From Opisthorchis felineus (Eukaryota > Platyhelminthes > Trematoda > Opisthorchiida > Opisthorchiidae): a stretch of DNA of 64,000 nucleotides. The stretch covers positions 1-64,000 of the forward strand of contig SJOL01004086.1 in NCBI GenBank assembly GCA_004794785.1, given 5' to 3'. The notes under the pieces are model-generated. The model was not told the origin of the DNA. It ran no database searches and was given only the letters and a program-made list of their open reading frames with translations. Position 1 is the first letter of the stretch. Each line of letters starts with the position of its first letter. Both the position numbers and the translations under genes were made by a program. This document shows positions 1 to 12,735 of this stretch, in pieces.

Positions 1-1444
1 GAAGAGGGCCTGCGATGCCGGTAGGTGTGCGGCATCGTTTTTGTCCTTGAATTACGTTAATTTTGGGCAACGCAAGGACGGTTTCGACTTTCGGAAATGT
101 GGAACTGTGCAGACGGCGTCAAGCATGTTACATGCCGTCAGGAGAGCAGCTTTTGTGAGCTCGAGCGGGATGCGATCAGGGCTATTGAATACTAGGCCTG
201 GTGATGTCACCCAAAAAGCTGACAAATGTCAGAGGCAAGTTCGTCAATGGGAATCGATGCTTTTTCAAGATTCGACGGATTACATGCTGCGTCAGGAATC
301 AGAAGGAAGGTAATTGGCCGTATGCTTCTGAGAGGAGTTAGGTCACTTTCCATCCTATACACAAAGAGTCTGAGATTGGCCAGGTCTGTGTGAATCCGAG
401 ATTCTCCTACTAGGGCTAGTGGGAAAGGGCTGTTTAGTGAAACTGGAAGGGAGATATCGATTAGTACGACCGAACAGTCAGAAGTGAATCGCAGTGCCCT
501 GTTGACCGACTTTGAGGAGTGACGGGACTGGATGCTACGCTTATCTGCAGCGGGGCTCTTCTTTCGGCACAATGGGTGAATGGGTGAGGGGGATTCGGGA
601 TCTAATAATCGCTTAGAGGAGGACGAGAATGGTGGCACCATCTTAACTTATCAGGTGCGCGGAGACCTGAGATGCTAAAGCGATACTGGAGGTCGCAGCT
701 GAATCCGTTCACGAATGTGAGCACGAGTGCTGGGATTCAGTGCCTGAGAATCTAGCCCCTAGTTTGTGCGAGGGTGCTATTATGGTTGACTATGGGATAG
801 TTGCAGGTTATGGCAAGGACGGTAGAAGTGCTGTTTCTTGCGAGCTACGAGGCGAGTATCTGGAAGCAGAAAGTTGTCAGGCGTCTGAGACTGGCAGGCT
901 CTGACGTCAAGAAAGCTTAACCAAATAAACGGTAGTCAGAGGGAGGTTGAGCACAGCCATTGAAAGAGCCCTCTAAATAAGCAACTGATTGGTGTACAAT
1001 AATGACTTAAAAACGTTACCTGCAGGCTTAAGCCTGAAATATATATTTCAACCCTGACCTTGCGATTCTAGTTTTGTGTAGGTTGGGGACTGTTTGATTG
1101 GAGTATGAGGATTAGAGAACGCTAGATTAGAAAGAAAACTCTGGATCGAGTGTCCCAGTCATTCTTAGCCAACTATATGAGCTGGTTGTTTAGATAGGAC
1201 TGTGGAACCGATAGAGTGTGACAGCATGTCGACAAAGACGATTATGTAGATGAGGACTAAACGTGCACGACAAACCGGGGAGTGCCACTTACAAGACTAG
1301 GCCTACTGAAGAAGGGAGAGCCGTTAGTCTTTGTGATCGCAGTTAATTGGGGGACCACCGTAAATAAGCAGTCAACCAGTATAAAAAATAGGTAAAGACC
1401 TATGGATGGGCTTGCATCCACAAGAAAGTTTCTGCAACACCTGA
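1..1444. other. unassigned sequence
   Basis: No coding region, RNA gene or repeat that I can support. The longest open frame, 144 codons on the minus strand at 207-641, is Ser/Pro/Leu rich, matches no family I know and has no splice-site context. The sequence is of ordinary complexity. Confidence 0.5.
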
Positions 1445-2546
1445 CCCTGAAATTTTAGTTGAGAGAACTCCACCTGGCATGTGATCTGCATCCACAGGTA
1501 CCCTCAACCGGACCAGGAAATACCCGCGATCGTACTTCGGCTACATTCCACTTCTGCGGATTTACTTGGCAAACCCGAAAACTTCAGCTGCTCAAAGAAT
1601 TGCGTATCCCAGCCCAATGACCACAAACATGACGTTCGTTACTCAGCTGTTCAAAGACTGAAGTATACCAGGCAAATGATGGTACGCCTCTGACATACGT
1701 GCAACTATTCACTTCCCACTCTTGACCGTACCTATCGCCCACTGGTTCCATTAACTTTCAAGACTGACAAACTCTTCACCTCGATCCAGCCGCCTCCAGG
1801 AGGCGTTCGTTCTAATCCGCTGGACCTTTATTTCGGATTTAACCATTTCGGTGAACTTTTAGTCTGTGCTTCCCACAAAGTTAACAATTTTCTGTACAGT
1901 TCGCGTTCCGGCTTGTGTGTTATCACCAACTCACTCTTCCAAGGAACGTTTGCATCCAACTTCACTGCAAAAACGAAACCAGTGTGTCCCTACAGTTGCA
2001 CTGTACACCATTATTTTGAGATTCTTGCTACCATTTATCCGTATTGCTAAGTACCCTGATTCATCATCTCCACTTAAGCATTGTGTGACCCTGGATATGA
2101 GCCGAAAAGTCCAAGGCCACGAGGCCCCGGCGGGGTTTTAGATTTTAGTTCAAATTGATCGGCTCTTCACCAGTTCGCTGTTCTTGTTCCAAATTTTCTT
2201 AAACGTCCACTTTCCTTGTCATGTATCATCCATGCTGCATGTTTTTTCCTCCCTCTTTTTGTTTTTGGCCTCCATTTTCAAATTCTAACGACCTGATTTC
2301 GCTTCAGCTCGATATTTTCCCCAAAAGAAGAAAACAGTAGTAACTGATTTCCCGCTCGTACTGGTTTGTTGGTGACCACGTCTGTATCGGAAAATGCCCA
2401 CTTTTTATGACACTGCCCCTTTTTGACGCAATCCATTGTAACCACAAACCCCATCAGTCATGCTTTTATTCCGACTGTAACAGTATGATAATGCTTGACG
2501 GTATGCCACCTACCAGTTGGGAATGAACATTATTATTATTATTGTT
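1445..2546 (+). repeat. family B retroposon-like repeat, copy B1
   Basis: The longest plus-strand copy of a dispersed repeat found five times in the window (also near 12.2, 16.3 and 22.2 kb, and reversed at 29.13-30.24 kb). B1 and the reversed copy align over about 1.1 kb. Shared landmarks in order are CTGAAGTAT, GGAGGCGTTC, CTACCATTTATCCGTA, TTTAGTTCAAATTGA, TATGATAATGCTTGACGGTA and a short ATT trinucleotide tail at 2529-2546. A defined 3' end with a trinucleotide tail is what a non-LTR retrotransposon 3' end or a SINE carried by one would leave. No conserved protein is readable across the copies, so this is probably 3' untranslated sequence. It could instead be a non-autonomous element of another class. 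Confidence 0.75.
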
Positions 2547-4489
2547 ACATTCAGGGAATTATTGGGTAAACCAGGGACAATCTCGAGTTCTAGAAGTCAA
2601 AATGAGAAAAGCTTTATGAAGGTTTGCACAAACGAGTTTTGGTTGGTTGTCCACATCTTTCTAGACTTGATATATTAACAAGCAAACACGCTGTGCTTAG
2701 TCATTTTAGCTTGCAAGAAAACAAACAAATGTTTATGGGGGCGGCTATTTTTAGGAGCAAGATAAAACACATCACTCGTTCAGCTGTAACGCTCTTTGTT
2801 ATTTTACTCCGGTTTGTTTGCCACAATCTATATAATTGCACAGTTTTTACCGCAAGATGAAGCTAACAGAGAACCCTTCAGCCTAAGTAGACCAGGTTAA
2901 TTGAAATGTACTGGTACTCCAAAATTGATCTGCTGCCATAGTTTTGTGCTCCTTCGTGGCACGACAGAATCGCCTCGCGATGCTATCGGTTGGTAAACGC
3001 AGCCTCTGAGTCACAGCACAAACGTAGGGAAGATTCTAGGCAGTTTCATAGTACATTACTCTGTGTAGGTAGATCACTGCCAATGAAGCCAATACACTGT
3101 ATGGTCTGCAGTATATGTCATAGACAATTCAAAAATATCGGAGCATTTACGTTGCTTCAGCTAACGAATTCCTCAAAAGCACTATAAGACGTTTGTTGTC
3201 CACGGAAATATTTCTCATCAGGCATTGATCGTTTTAGAGTTTGGGGTTGAAGCCCTCTCAATCTCCAGCTTAGTGCTTCGGAATGTTGGAAACCTCGATT
3301 TTTCTACGGGAGGACGCAGCGCGTCAAAGAAGGGACGAAGAGTTTGCACATTGAATAGGTTCACCGCAGTATCGTGTTACAGTGAATTTACTCCTTCAAA
3401 AAGTCAGTGGATTGATTCTGAAGCTGAAGGGATAGGTACGATTGTAGGGTTAACACCAGTAGCAGTGCCGCTCAACTTCCAGCAACAGATTCCACTGTTG
3501 ACGTGCACAAAGTTTTCCTACAACACAAAAGCGTCTTGCACACTTGATTTAGTTTGTATCTGTATTCGTATATAGATGACAAGCGCGACGACGTTTCAGT
3601 TGATGTGCCACGGGACGTGCACGTGATGGGTGCCCAATAGCTAAGGCTAAAACGATGTGTCACGTAAATGGTCAGGCCTATCAGGCGGAAAGACTCATGC
3701 CGACCTGCAACTTTTGCCAACGGCACTGGCCTGCAAAACATTTGAATATGATGCTTTTATTCTGGCCTTACTTCACACAAATAAAACATAAGATGGTCGT
3801 TGCAAAACCAAATGCCACTTCTGGTGCCTAAACGGACAGCAAGGCTCTAAGAAGCAAGTTGTTTATCACCACGGCCTTCCTTGGCATACTGTTTAGTTTG
3901 AGCACTTCCCTGCAGCCTGTGGGACCAAGTACAAAATGACTCAAACTGTTTACATTTCACGATGCCACGCTCAGCAGGCCAACCGAAAACGATGCCGTCC
4001 GTCATTTGAAAATAAACCGACTGTAGCTAAGCCGGAAAGTTTATCTCAAATGACTCTCGCGGGCGAGTAGTATTCCTCAAGTGGCGTCAACATTCAAGAT
4101 GTTGGAAGATTATCAAATTCACAGTGTTTTCTGACACAAACGAGCAGAATAATCATCATGTCCTTTCGGAACAACTATGATACCACGGTTCGCATGCTGT
4201 TGAGAAACGCTTTCTCGTTTTGATCAACTCCGCGTAGCTGCCAAGGTAAGCGACTCGCTAAATTAAGCAAGGGTGACCTGTTTTAAGTTTGAGAAAGGAT
4301 GTCATCGAAAAAGGACGTTCACTTCATCCGTAGTTGGGTACTTATTCAGCCGCAAACAGTCGTACCAAACTGGTGTAAATTTTAGTTGTTGCGCCTGCAG
4401 GTAGATGTGACCACCATAGATTCCTGGGTTGATACTAGTACAAGGCGCCTACCAACAGCTCTCTGGTGGGATGATATCTTTTCGTTTAG
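2547..4489. other. unassigned sequence
   Basis: AT-rich, no recognisable gene. A 116-codon open frame at 3225-3575 (+) and an 89-codon one opposite it at 3472-3741 (-) resemble nothing I know and lack splice context. Confidence 0.45.
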
Positions 4490-5150
4490 TGGTGCGTCGT
4501 GGTTTGACGCTCACATAGGATTACAAGCGAAATTGGGTGTAGCACGGCTCTCGACGTTCTTAGTGCTTAACAGTAAGGACGACATCGCAAGGAGTTATAT
4601 AAAGGATCTGTAAACTATAAACGGGTTCTAGATGCAGCATGGAGAACTACCGGAGAAGAGTTGTCCCATCGGCCGCATTGAGTGAGGAAGAAGTTGTTTA
4701 ATGAACGTGCTTGCTTGAGTCTCGAAAACCATTTCATGTGGGCATCTGTGTTTGTAGGGTGAAGGATTAGAGCTGGTAGCACATACGATTGATGCGTCAC
4801 TCCAGGAATGTCAGTGGACTTTTTGATGTGGAGACCGTTAGAAAAATCCTTGCATTTAGCGCAGCGGTTTGGATGCTTGCTCAAAACGCAACGCGACTGT
4901 GCCTTACCTGACAATGCATCTAACCATCGACATGTACCGGGGCCTTCTTTCAGGAAGAAAGCGACGACGAGCGCAATTGGGTTTATCGGTAATGGATTAC
5001 ATACTTCGTCGCCAAATCACTGCTTGACCTCCTCTGCCTCACACCAACACTTCTCGTGGTTGTGCATAAAAAGGCTTTTTAAGGAAGTCGGCCGATTTCC
5101 ATAAGTAGCATGTGACTAAGCCATCCATCGGAGTGTGTTAGTTCATCTTT
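4490..5150 (+). repeat. dispersed repeat family C, copy C1
   Basis: An old repeat with relatives at 16690-17060 and 41330-41850 and a short fragment near 44060-44130, all on the plus strand. C1 and C3 share CTATAAACGGGTT followed by a Gly/Lys-rich stretch, then GCAGCGGTTTGGATGC-like sequence (C3: CAACGGTTTGGATGC). C1 and C2 share TCGTGGTTGTGCA. In one frame C1 and C3 both read YKRV-(L/I)-DA-x-W-x4-G-x2-LS, which hints that the ancestral element coded for protein. I cannot name the family. Divergence looks like 30-40%, so copies are ancient. Confidence 0.55.
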
Positions 5151-8100
5151 CAGGAACTAGGTATTTTCGAAAGCCATTCCAGCATTAATTATTTGGTGCT
5201 CCCAGCAGATTACGACAGTGATCTAAATGTGTAAATGGTCAAACGTTAACCATTTTTATTATCCACAATGAGCAGCGGTTAGGAAACTGGCCCATATAAT
5301 AATCCGAATTGCACCGGGGTATTGTGAACTCAACCATCGGGAGTAAAATCTGTTAAAGCGCCTAGGACACAGATGGTGCAGATTAACAAAAGGTGTTCTG
5401 AGTTTCGACTTATACACTCATCTATATACAAACATTGAATTTGACAGAAAGAATGACCTGAAACCCATCTGAATCTCTTGTTCAAGATTATCCTGCTCAG
5501 TTGTGGGTCTCGTTAGGCCACTAAACGTTTCAGTTGATCGGATGTCCGATATATCAAAATCCATTAAAGGAGACGCAATGCAATGTCGAAAAAGTCTTTA
5601 AAAAGAAGTTCATTAATTCTGTTCAGGACTTATTCTCAGTATGCACAAAGAATGCGTTCTTCCGGTCTTCCGTGAACGACATTATTATAAACTTCTCTGT
5701 TTAAAGTATAATACTGCCTGCATTGCTGACATCCATTTGAAGTGCACTGGAATTGGGAATCTGTTAATTTAGGTTATACGAAAAAAGTAAATCCCAGTGT
5801 GACTACGGGGCGATTGTGTTTCAGTGCAAACATTTCGGGAGCCCTTCGGTATCGACTAATCATCTGGGTAAGTCAACGTCGCATCATTTTGTATGAAAAT
5901 TGATTTCATCACCGGCCATTTAACCCAGCTGCCACCTGTATGCCTGCTCCCAGTTTTCGGTTACGGTCGTTTAAAATATAGTGCTCGATGTTGCCCGTTA
6001 AACAATTTCGATGTCGCTGCTAACCTTATGCATTCGAAAAGCTCACACTGGTGAAAACGATGAAAGTAAAAAAACGCAGGTCTTATTAAGTGGAATGTTG
6101 AGGGTTCTTTCCATGGCCTATGTTAAGTATGAAGGGTTCTTAAATGAATGATTTTTTTCTGCATGAAGTGCAGTGTAAAACGGGGAAATATATTGCGGGT
6201 CGTCATGCCTATGCTAGCCGTTGGATAGCGTGATAAATTGAAACACAGGATAGCCTGGGGCGGTCCGTAAAGGAACAAATAAAACTACCACATTCACGGC
6301 ATTTACTCCGAGGTCAAGCCACATTTCTCACTACCTAATGGTCCATATTCTGGCCGATCAAGGCACAAATTCATTTGTTTAGTGGGCATTTCGCGATGCA
6401 TGCGTCTGATTACCGTGATGCTTGATTGTTCCGAACTACTCACACGTGGACAAGTCGGAATCCTCCAGTTTTACGATGTGGTGGAAATAAACCAACTGAA
6501 GGCAAAAACAGTCCAGCGACAATATTTGTCAGTTTCCATCACGAGAGCTAATGTGGGAGGAAAGATGTGATAAATTCAGCGTACTTTTATTGATTTTTAC
6601 ATCGTGCCGGAATTTGCTGAAGTCTTCGTTCTTCTCGAGTGATTGAACCTCCCCAATTCAAGATGAATTTCATCGCCCTCTGAAGCATTTGTCACGCCAA
6701 ACTGTCATACTGTGATGCATTCAAGGTTACCATTGCATATTTATAAATGTCATTGCCCAGTGCGTTTTCTGCTTATTATATGCATGGTTGTTTTGTCTAT
6801 GTGAACAGGTCATTAGGTTCAACAATTACCTCGAATTGAAGAGCATGGGCGAATGAATAAGATATTGCGGCTTTCAGCAAAGAGAGAATCACCCTTCATG
6901 GGCGAAGGCTGCGGGTGGTTATTCAGCTGTAGCAGTTTGAGTGGTATTCTAGAGCCTATTCGTGGACACGAAATATGGGGGAGTATAACTCATGTAACTA
7001 CATTTTGTCTTCTATCTCCCACCCGACTAGATGGATTCCAAAATTCGTGTTCGCGAACCTCGGGCCTAAACAAAGCTCATCGCTCCCTGACTCATCTGCA
7101 AAGCTTCCATGTAAGCAACTCTCTATGTGAATCACAAGATCTCTAGAGGCTGCCGTTATAGTGGAAGACAGTGGTAGTGAAGCTTGGGTTTAAGGGAGCT
7201 ACCTTGGAGGGCCTGTCGAACTACAACCTGGTTATTTTCACGCCTGTCACGCCTGTCAAGTGCTTGATATGCCCACAGGGAATCGAATTGGGCGTTGGTT
7301 GATTGTCTAACAGCATGAGGCATAGGTAGATTCCAGTAGCGCGCCCATTTTCTACACGCAGCAGTCAACGATTTTCCGGTTTTTTATCCTATCAGATGAC
7401 GTTGCTGCCAACGAAGGAGGTGCTAGAATTCCAAAAAGTCTGTTCTAATTTTATTGTACACAGGCGCATTTTACCGTGCTCTCTAACAAGAGGCTAAAAC
7501 GTTGGGCCTCTTTGTAGTCGCTTGTGACGTGAATGATCAGTTAGGTAGACTTATGAAGACAAGTGGAAAACGTTGTTAAGTCCGCTTTAAATGTGCACTG
7601 ATCAGAGAACATATTTTTGGAGTACAAATTATGGTGACACAGGAGGATGTTTGACGTCTTGTGCACCAAAGAATCAGCCCTCAATCCAAATAGATCACTT
7701 CAATTTTAGTCGTCGTTGACAGGAGTCGATCCACTTACACAGGAACACCTGAAGATATTCAGACCATGCATTTGATCGCCGTTGATTTTTATTGCGTTCT
7801 TCAGGTTACCGCACAATGCTTACACGCTCACCACGGACTGACTGGGACTGGGCCGTGCTGAGGAATTTACTTGCGGCTCGCACAGAGCCTCTCATGTAAG
7901 ATTGGTTAATGAGTAGATGTTCGAGTCATGCACTTACCTAGTCCTCCAGGGGTTTGAACATGTGTGATGGCATATATCCTAAAATATAGCTGTTCTGACG
8001 CCTGTTTTGTGCGATTAGGCATCTAAACCATGACTTTTGTTGGGGCTTTTAATAGTCTTCCTGTCTAGGTGAGGTTATCCGAGCTAATGCACACCATGTA

Positions 8101-9103
8101 TTCATCACTTACAAATAATATTATACAACACTGGAGTGCTTCAATCACCGTGTTGGGCGTATTTACCTGGTTAGTAGGCGAGTTACGAAAAATGGCCACT
8201 GCCGATGCCTACCCTCTTTCCTCTCCACCACACGCCTTTCTCGTTTTCCCCATCACGATTCTAGGAATGTCTCACTATGTTCATTCTTAAGGACTCACGG
8301 ATCCATTCGCCACGCACTAGATCCGGTTGCATCATATACATCTGACTCGGTCGTCATGACCACCAATGTAGAATGCGGAGGAAAAACCAAATTACTGCTG
8401 CAAATACTTCATATACGAGAGTTAGAATGGCAAAAACGTCATTTGGCGTAACTCTCTGCTACCCAAGTTATAAGGAAGTGGTCAGAACAATGTCCCGAAT
8501 ATTCAGTCATGATATATCACTGTTGAATATCCGTCTTAGTGCTCCAAGCCAGTCAAGAGAAATAATGATAATTCCATCACTTTTGCCCGAAGTATTAATC
8601 AGGAATGCCAGCTTTCTACGCTTACCTCAATGACGCAGAATTAGTCCAAGTGCTTCACTTTTGTATCCCGTCTCCAGTCTTCGCAATATGCAGGCATAAA
8701 AACCCAGCTACTTTGCAGGATTCAACACGATGCCTAAATTAGCCTGAGTATCGAATGCCAACTCCTCGTGAACCTGGAACGCGAAGCAGCTGTGGGCTCA
8801 GACGTCCCATCAACTCGTGAGAACTAGCCCGATACAAAATGCTGGCGTTGCATTGAGTGGCATTTTGCGCGTTACTGACAGTTTAGATGCGAACATCGTG
8901 GCCACAATGATGAATTATGTAGGTTTTATAAGATGCAGCCACCAGCAAACCACTGCGCGGTCCGAGTAATTGGCGACGACGTTTGAAGCTGATTTAGCTT
9001 GTATAACGAAGCTCGTGAGTGTCTGCATCAACAACACGTATGCAGTTGACACGGGCATTGATACCAAAACGTTCGTTGTAGGAACGTTCGAATAAACTGG
9101 TTA
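5151..9103. other. unassigned sequence
   Basis: Nearly 4 kb with no feature I can support. Open frames are all under 100 codons, have no shared homology and lack convincing splice sites. No simple repeat longer than a few units is present. Confidence 0.5.
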
Positions 9104-10344
9104 GCCGCAACCTCATCGTCAGCATCGTTAACGTCGTCAAAATTATCATCATCCTCAACATCGTCAGCTCCATTATTATCCGCGTCATCATCACACCGAC
9201 AAGATAATTAGTACCAACATTATCATTATATTTATCACCCTTCTCATTATCACCACCACCTTTGTACTAACTATCACCACATTATAAACATCCTCGTCAA
9301 AATCATCGATATTATCAATAAAAAACACTATCATCTTCATCGACATCACCACAATTACGGTGATCATTAGCAACGTCATATTCGGCATCATTTTCATCAT
9401 CAGAGCCATCCATAAATTCATCATCAGCATTATTGTCTTCATCATTTCATTGCCGCCAGTATCACTGCCATCGTCGAAATTATCATGAATTCATTATTAT
9501 CACCACCACATCCATAAATATCAACCTCATGATCACTGCTATCAAACACGTCATTATCACCATGATCATCATACTCATCACCATCCAGGTGGCCATCGTC
9601 AACGACATCGTCATCGTGAACTTTTAATCATCACCTACATCCACATCATTAACATCACCATAGTAATCATCATCGCAATCGTCATCGTTATCAACTGAAT
9701 CCTTAACGTCATCATCATCCTAACAATCATTACTTTAAGCCTTACCAAACTCAACATTATTATCATTATCATTACCCCTATTAACATCAACTTCATTTCC
9801 GTCACCATCGTTATCATCATCATCATCATCATCGATATCAGCCAGACCATTTTCAACATCAATAGCATCATCATCAATCGCATCCTAGTTCACGCCACCG
9901 TCATAATTCCAATCGATACAATCAAGAACATCAACTTCCTTAAATGCTTCAGCACCATCATCACCATCAAATTATCATCGTCATCATCATAATCATCAAT
10001 GACGTACACATCCCCACCGACGAAATCGACATTATCAGATACATTGCCAACATCTTATTAATCATCGTTATCATCCTGTTCACCATTGTCGTGGTGATCA
10101 TCATTAGAGTAAAAAGTATGCTCAATACCAATGTCATCATCACATCATCATCGTCCCCTTGATCTTCGTCATCAGCAACCTCATCTTCCCACTCTACCTC
10201 AACCTGGTCATCAACATCTTCATCCTCATTGCTATAAACCACAAAACCATCTCTATTATCTTCAATATCAGCAGTATTATCAACCCCATTATCTCATTAT
10301 CTTTCTTCACCATGGATATCATTGATGAAATGGGCAAAATTTAG
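9104..10344 (+). repeat. impure TCA/ATC trinucleotide tract I
   Basis: About 1.2 kb in which almost every triplet is ATC, ATT, AAC, GTC or CTC arranged around a TCA core, with very little G on this strand. Perfect runs are short (up to about seven units, for example around 9810-9832), so the tract is an aged microsatellite. The period of three keeps frames open on both strands, giving spurious Ile/His/Ser-rich and Met/Asp-rich open frames that are not genes. It ends at 10.34 kb against a tRNA-like element. Confidence 0.9.
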
Positions 10345-10765
10345 CGCTGTCATATCTATAAGTACCTCAGTAGAAGAGTAAAATTCGCCCAATTAGTGAA
10401 AAATCCATCTGAGAAAACATATTTGCTCGGGAAGCATAACCGCACGATGCGGATGTATGATGTGGACCCTGTGATTAAAGGATGAGCGGCTCTATATCAT
10501 GTCTAAGTGCACGTTAAGCACATTGGTGATCAGCCGCTCGTAAGCGATAGGTTAAGTGTTCCAACCTCTAGCCAAGAGGCCGAGAGTTCGAGGATCTGTG
10601 GACAGTAACGTGATGCGCAATGTTGATCATTCCCAGTATGGATTAATCAGCTGTACAGTGCTTGTCAGTTTTTCAGCACAGATTGGCTCCACCTAAAGGA
10701 CGAAATGCGCACTATCAAAATTCTCTCCGTCGTCACCAATGAAATCGATCAGCCGCCCCCTGAAA
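10345..10765 (+). mobile_element. tRNA-derived SINE-like element
   Basis: A unique-looking island between two TCA tracts. It contains a tRNA-like core: a box A-like TAAGCGATAGG at 10541-10551 and a box B-like AGTTCGAGGAT at 10585-10595, with a possible anticodon stem CCTCT/AGAGG between them. The spacing of about 44 bases suits an RNA polymerase III internal promoter. The acceptor stem does not fold well and several consensus bases are missing, so it is not a working tRNA. The element ends directly in TCATCATCATTATTATT, consistent with a SINE that copies the trinucleotide tail of a partner LINE. An 8-bp inverted repeat (10484-10491 with 10532-10539) precedes the tRNA-like part. Confidence 0.5.
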
Positions 10766-12215
10766 CTCATCATCATTATTATTCACAACCACATAATTAT
10801 TGTCATCATTGTCATCATCGAGTTTATCAGACATATCGCCAGCATAATCAACAGAAGCTTCTTCATTACGGTAATCAATATCATCATTATTATCATCGTT
10901 ATCTTTATTGGTACGTCAACATAATAATCGTTGTTGCCATTATCCATAATATCATCATCATCATCATCATTAACACCAACATCTTCCGCCACATCGTCAC
11001 CAAAGCAATCGTCATCATGCTCAGTTTAATTAACATCACTGTCCAAAGACAACGTCATCAGCATCAACGTGATTTTCCGCATCCTTCAAGACGTCATCAT
11101 CACCAACAACATGATAAGCGACATCTCGTACCCGTCGTCGTCGTCACTAACATCTTCATAAACAACGTTTTTACAACATCAACAACAACCTTATTAACAT
11201 CTAAATCATCCTCAAAAAGATCATCATCACCATCACCATTCTTACCATCATCATTGCCACCATATTTATCCTCATCGTCAGTACCAATATCATTATCGCT
11301 AACATCACAAAATTTGATAACGCCATCCGCAACTTCACCACCGTAATCAAGCTCACCATCATCCTGATCCTCAATGTAGTCAAAACCATCGCCAACATTA
11401 ACACCGTCATCATCATCAACAACATCATCATCAATATCATCAATATCTGTATCACTGACGACATCCTCATTGTCGTAGTCATTCAAAGTTGTGAATATCG
11501 TCAACATTATCGTCATCACCATCACCATCATCTCTATCGTGATCATCTTCATCCGGCATCACTACCCCCATTGACGTAATAAAAAACATGACCAACATCA
11601 CCAACATTTTCAACATCAACCTCACGTACCTCATAATCATTATCTCGGTCATAAACAATATCATCGCTTTTGTTATCATCATTATCCCTTTTGAACCCAT
11701 TGTCCATATCGTACCAAGCATCAGAACTATCACTGTGTTCATCAACATAGTGAGCATCAGTATCTTAATCATCAGTTCCGCCATCATCATCATCGTTATC
11801 ACCATCGTCAACATCAATATCCGCATCATTTTCGTCATCATCAGAATAATCATCAACGTCGACACCCTCATTGTAATCCTCAAGTTATTTATCTTAATGA
11901 GCACCATCAATAGCGCCACAATTGTCATCACCACCATGCCTATGCTCATCGCCATCAACAATTTGTCCGTCGTTATCTTTATCATCAAATTTAATACAAT
12001 CACCACCCTCACTAGCCTATTCTTCACCACAATGCTCATTGCTATCATCACCAAGATTACCATCCCCATAAACGTCATGGACACCATCAAAATAAATTTT
12101 ATCGTGCAAAACATCATCACTATCACCATAATCATCATTATCACACTTACTAATATCTTCTTCATCATCTCCAACTCAATTAGCACGTTATTCATTGTGA
12201 CGGTTTTCCTCATCT
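10766..12215 (+). repeat. impure TCA/ATC trinucleotide tract II
   Basis: About 1.45 kb of the same G-poor triplet sequence, starting at the 3' end of the tRNA-like element and running into family B copy B2. Because triplet phase is kept for long distances, it carries false open frames of 310 codons (11588-12520, +) and 244 codons (11479-12213, -). Their composition is only what the repeat dictates (Ile/Thr/Val on one strand, Met/Ile/Val on the other), and the plus frame runs on into the neighbouring retroposon. Confidence 0.9.
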
Positions 12216-12735
12216 TCTATTCCTATGGCCCAGAAGGTTGGTGCCATTTCATCTGTCTCAGCGACTTGCCTCTTCCAGTGGTTGTTTGCTGTGACTTGCG
12301 GTGGTTTTACACTTTAGTTCAAATTGACCGGCCAGACTACGGCAATCATGCAACCGCACGAGATTCCTTGTGCTTTTTTCCCATTTTTCGCAATTTGAAG
12401 TTTTCTTCTTATGTGCTAGGCAGTATGCTTTTTCGCCCTCCCTCGTTCTGTTTTTGCCCGCCACCCTCAAATCCTAAAGATGTGGTCTTGTCTCAGCTTG
12501 ATATATTCCCCCAAAGGTAAGTTAAATTCCTGGTAATTGTGTTTATTTTCCCATGCCGGTTAAGGCGTGCCTAAGTCTACATCGTATATTGCCCGCTGTT
12601 CATGACTGTCGTTTTTTCGCTCAACCCCCAGTACTCGGGAGTCCGCCTAGTCGTGCTTTATTCTGACTGTAATCATGTGATCATGCTTGACGGTATGCCA
12701 TCCCCTTGGTGGGAAAAAACAGTATTATTAAGATT
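12216..12735 (+). repeat. family B repeat, copy B2 (5' truncated)
   Basis: Matches the 3' half of B1 and the reversed copy at 29-30 kb. Landmarks are TTTAGTTCAAATTGACCGG, CCCTCCCTCGTTCTGTTTTT, CTTGATATATTCCC and GATCATGCTTGACGGTATGC. It ends in AGTATTATTAAGATTATTATT and passes without a break into TCA tract III. The truncation at the 5' side, where tract II begins, is typical of target-primed reverse transcription. Confidence 0.8.

Noticed and set aside
207..641. 144-codon minus-strand frame
   Set aside because: No domain, no splice or start context, and comparable length is expected by chance in 64 kb.
10530..10605. Functional tRNA gene
   Set aside because: The acceptor and D stems do not pair properly and conserved bases are missing (for example the U before the anticodon); it fits a SINE head better.
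11479..12213. 244-codon minus-strand frame rich in Met, Ile and Val
   Set aside because: The opposite strand of the same triplet tract. It looks like a membrane protein only because of the repeat.
11588..12520. 310-codon plus-strand open frame
   Set aside because: It is produced by the TCA triplet tract and runs on into family B copy B2. Composition follows the repeat and there is no protein-like complexity.
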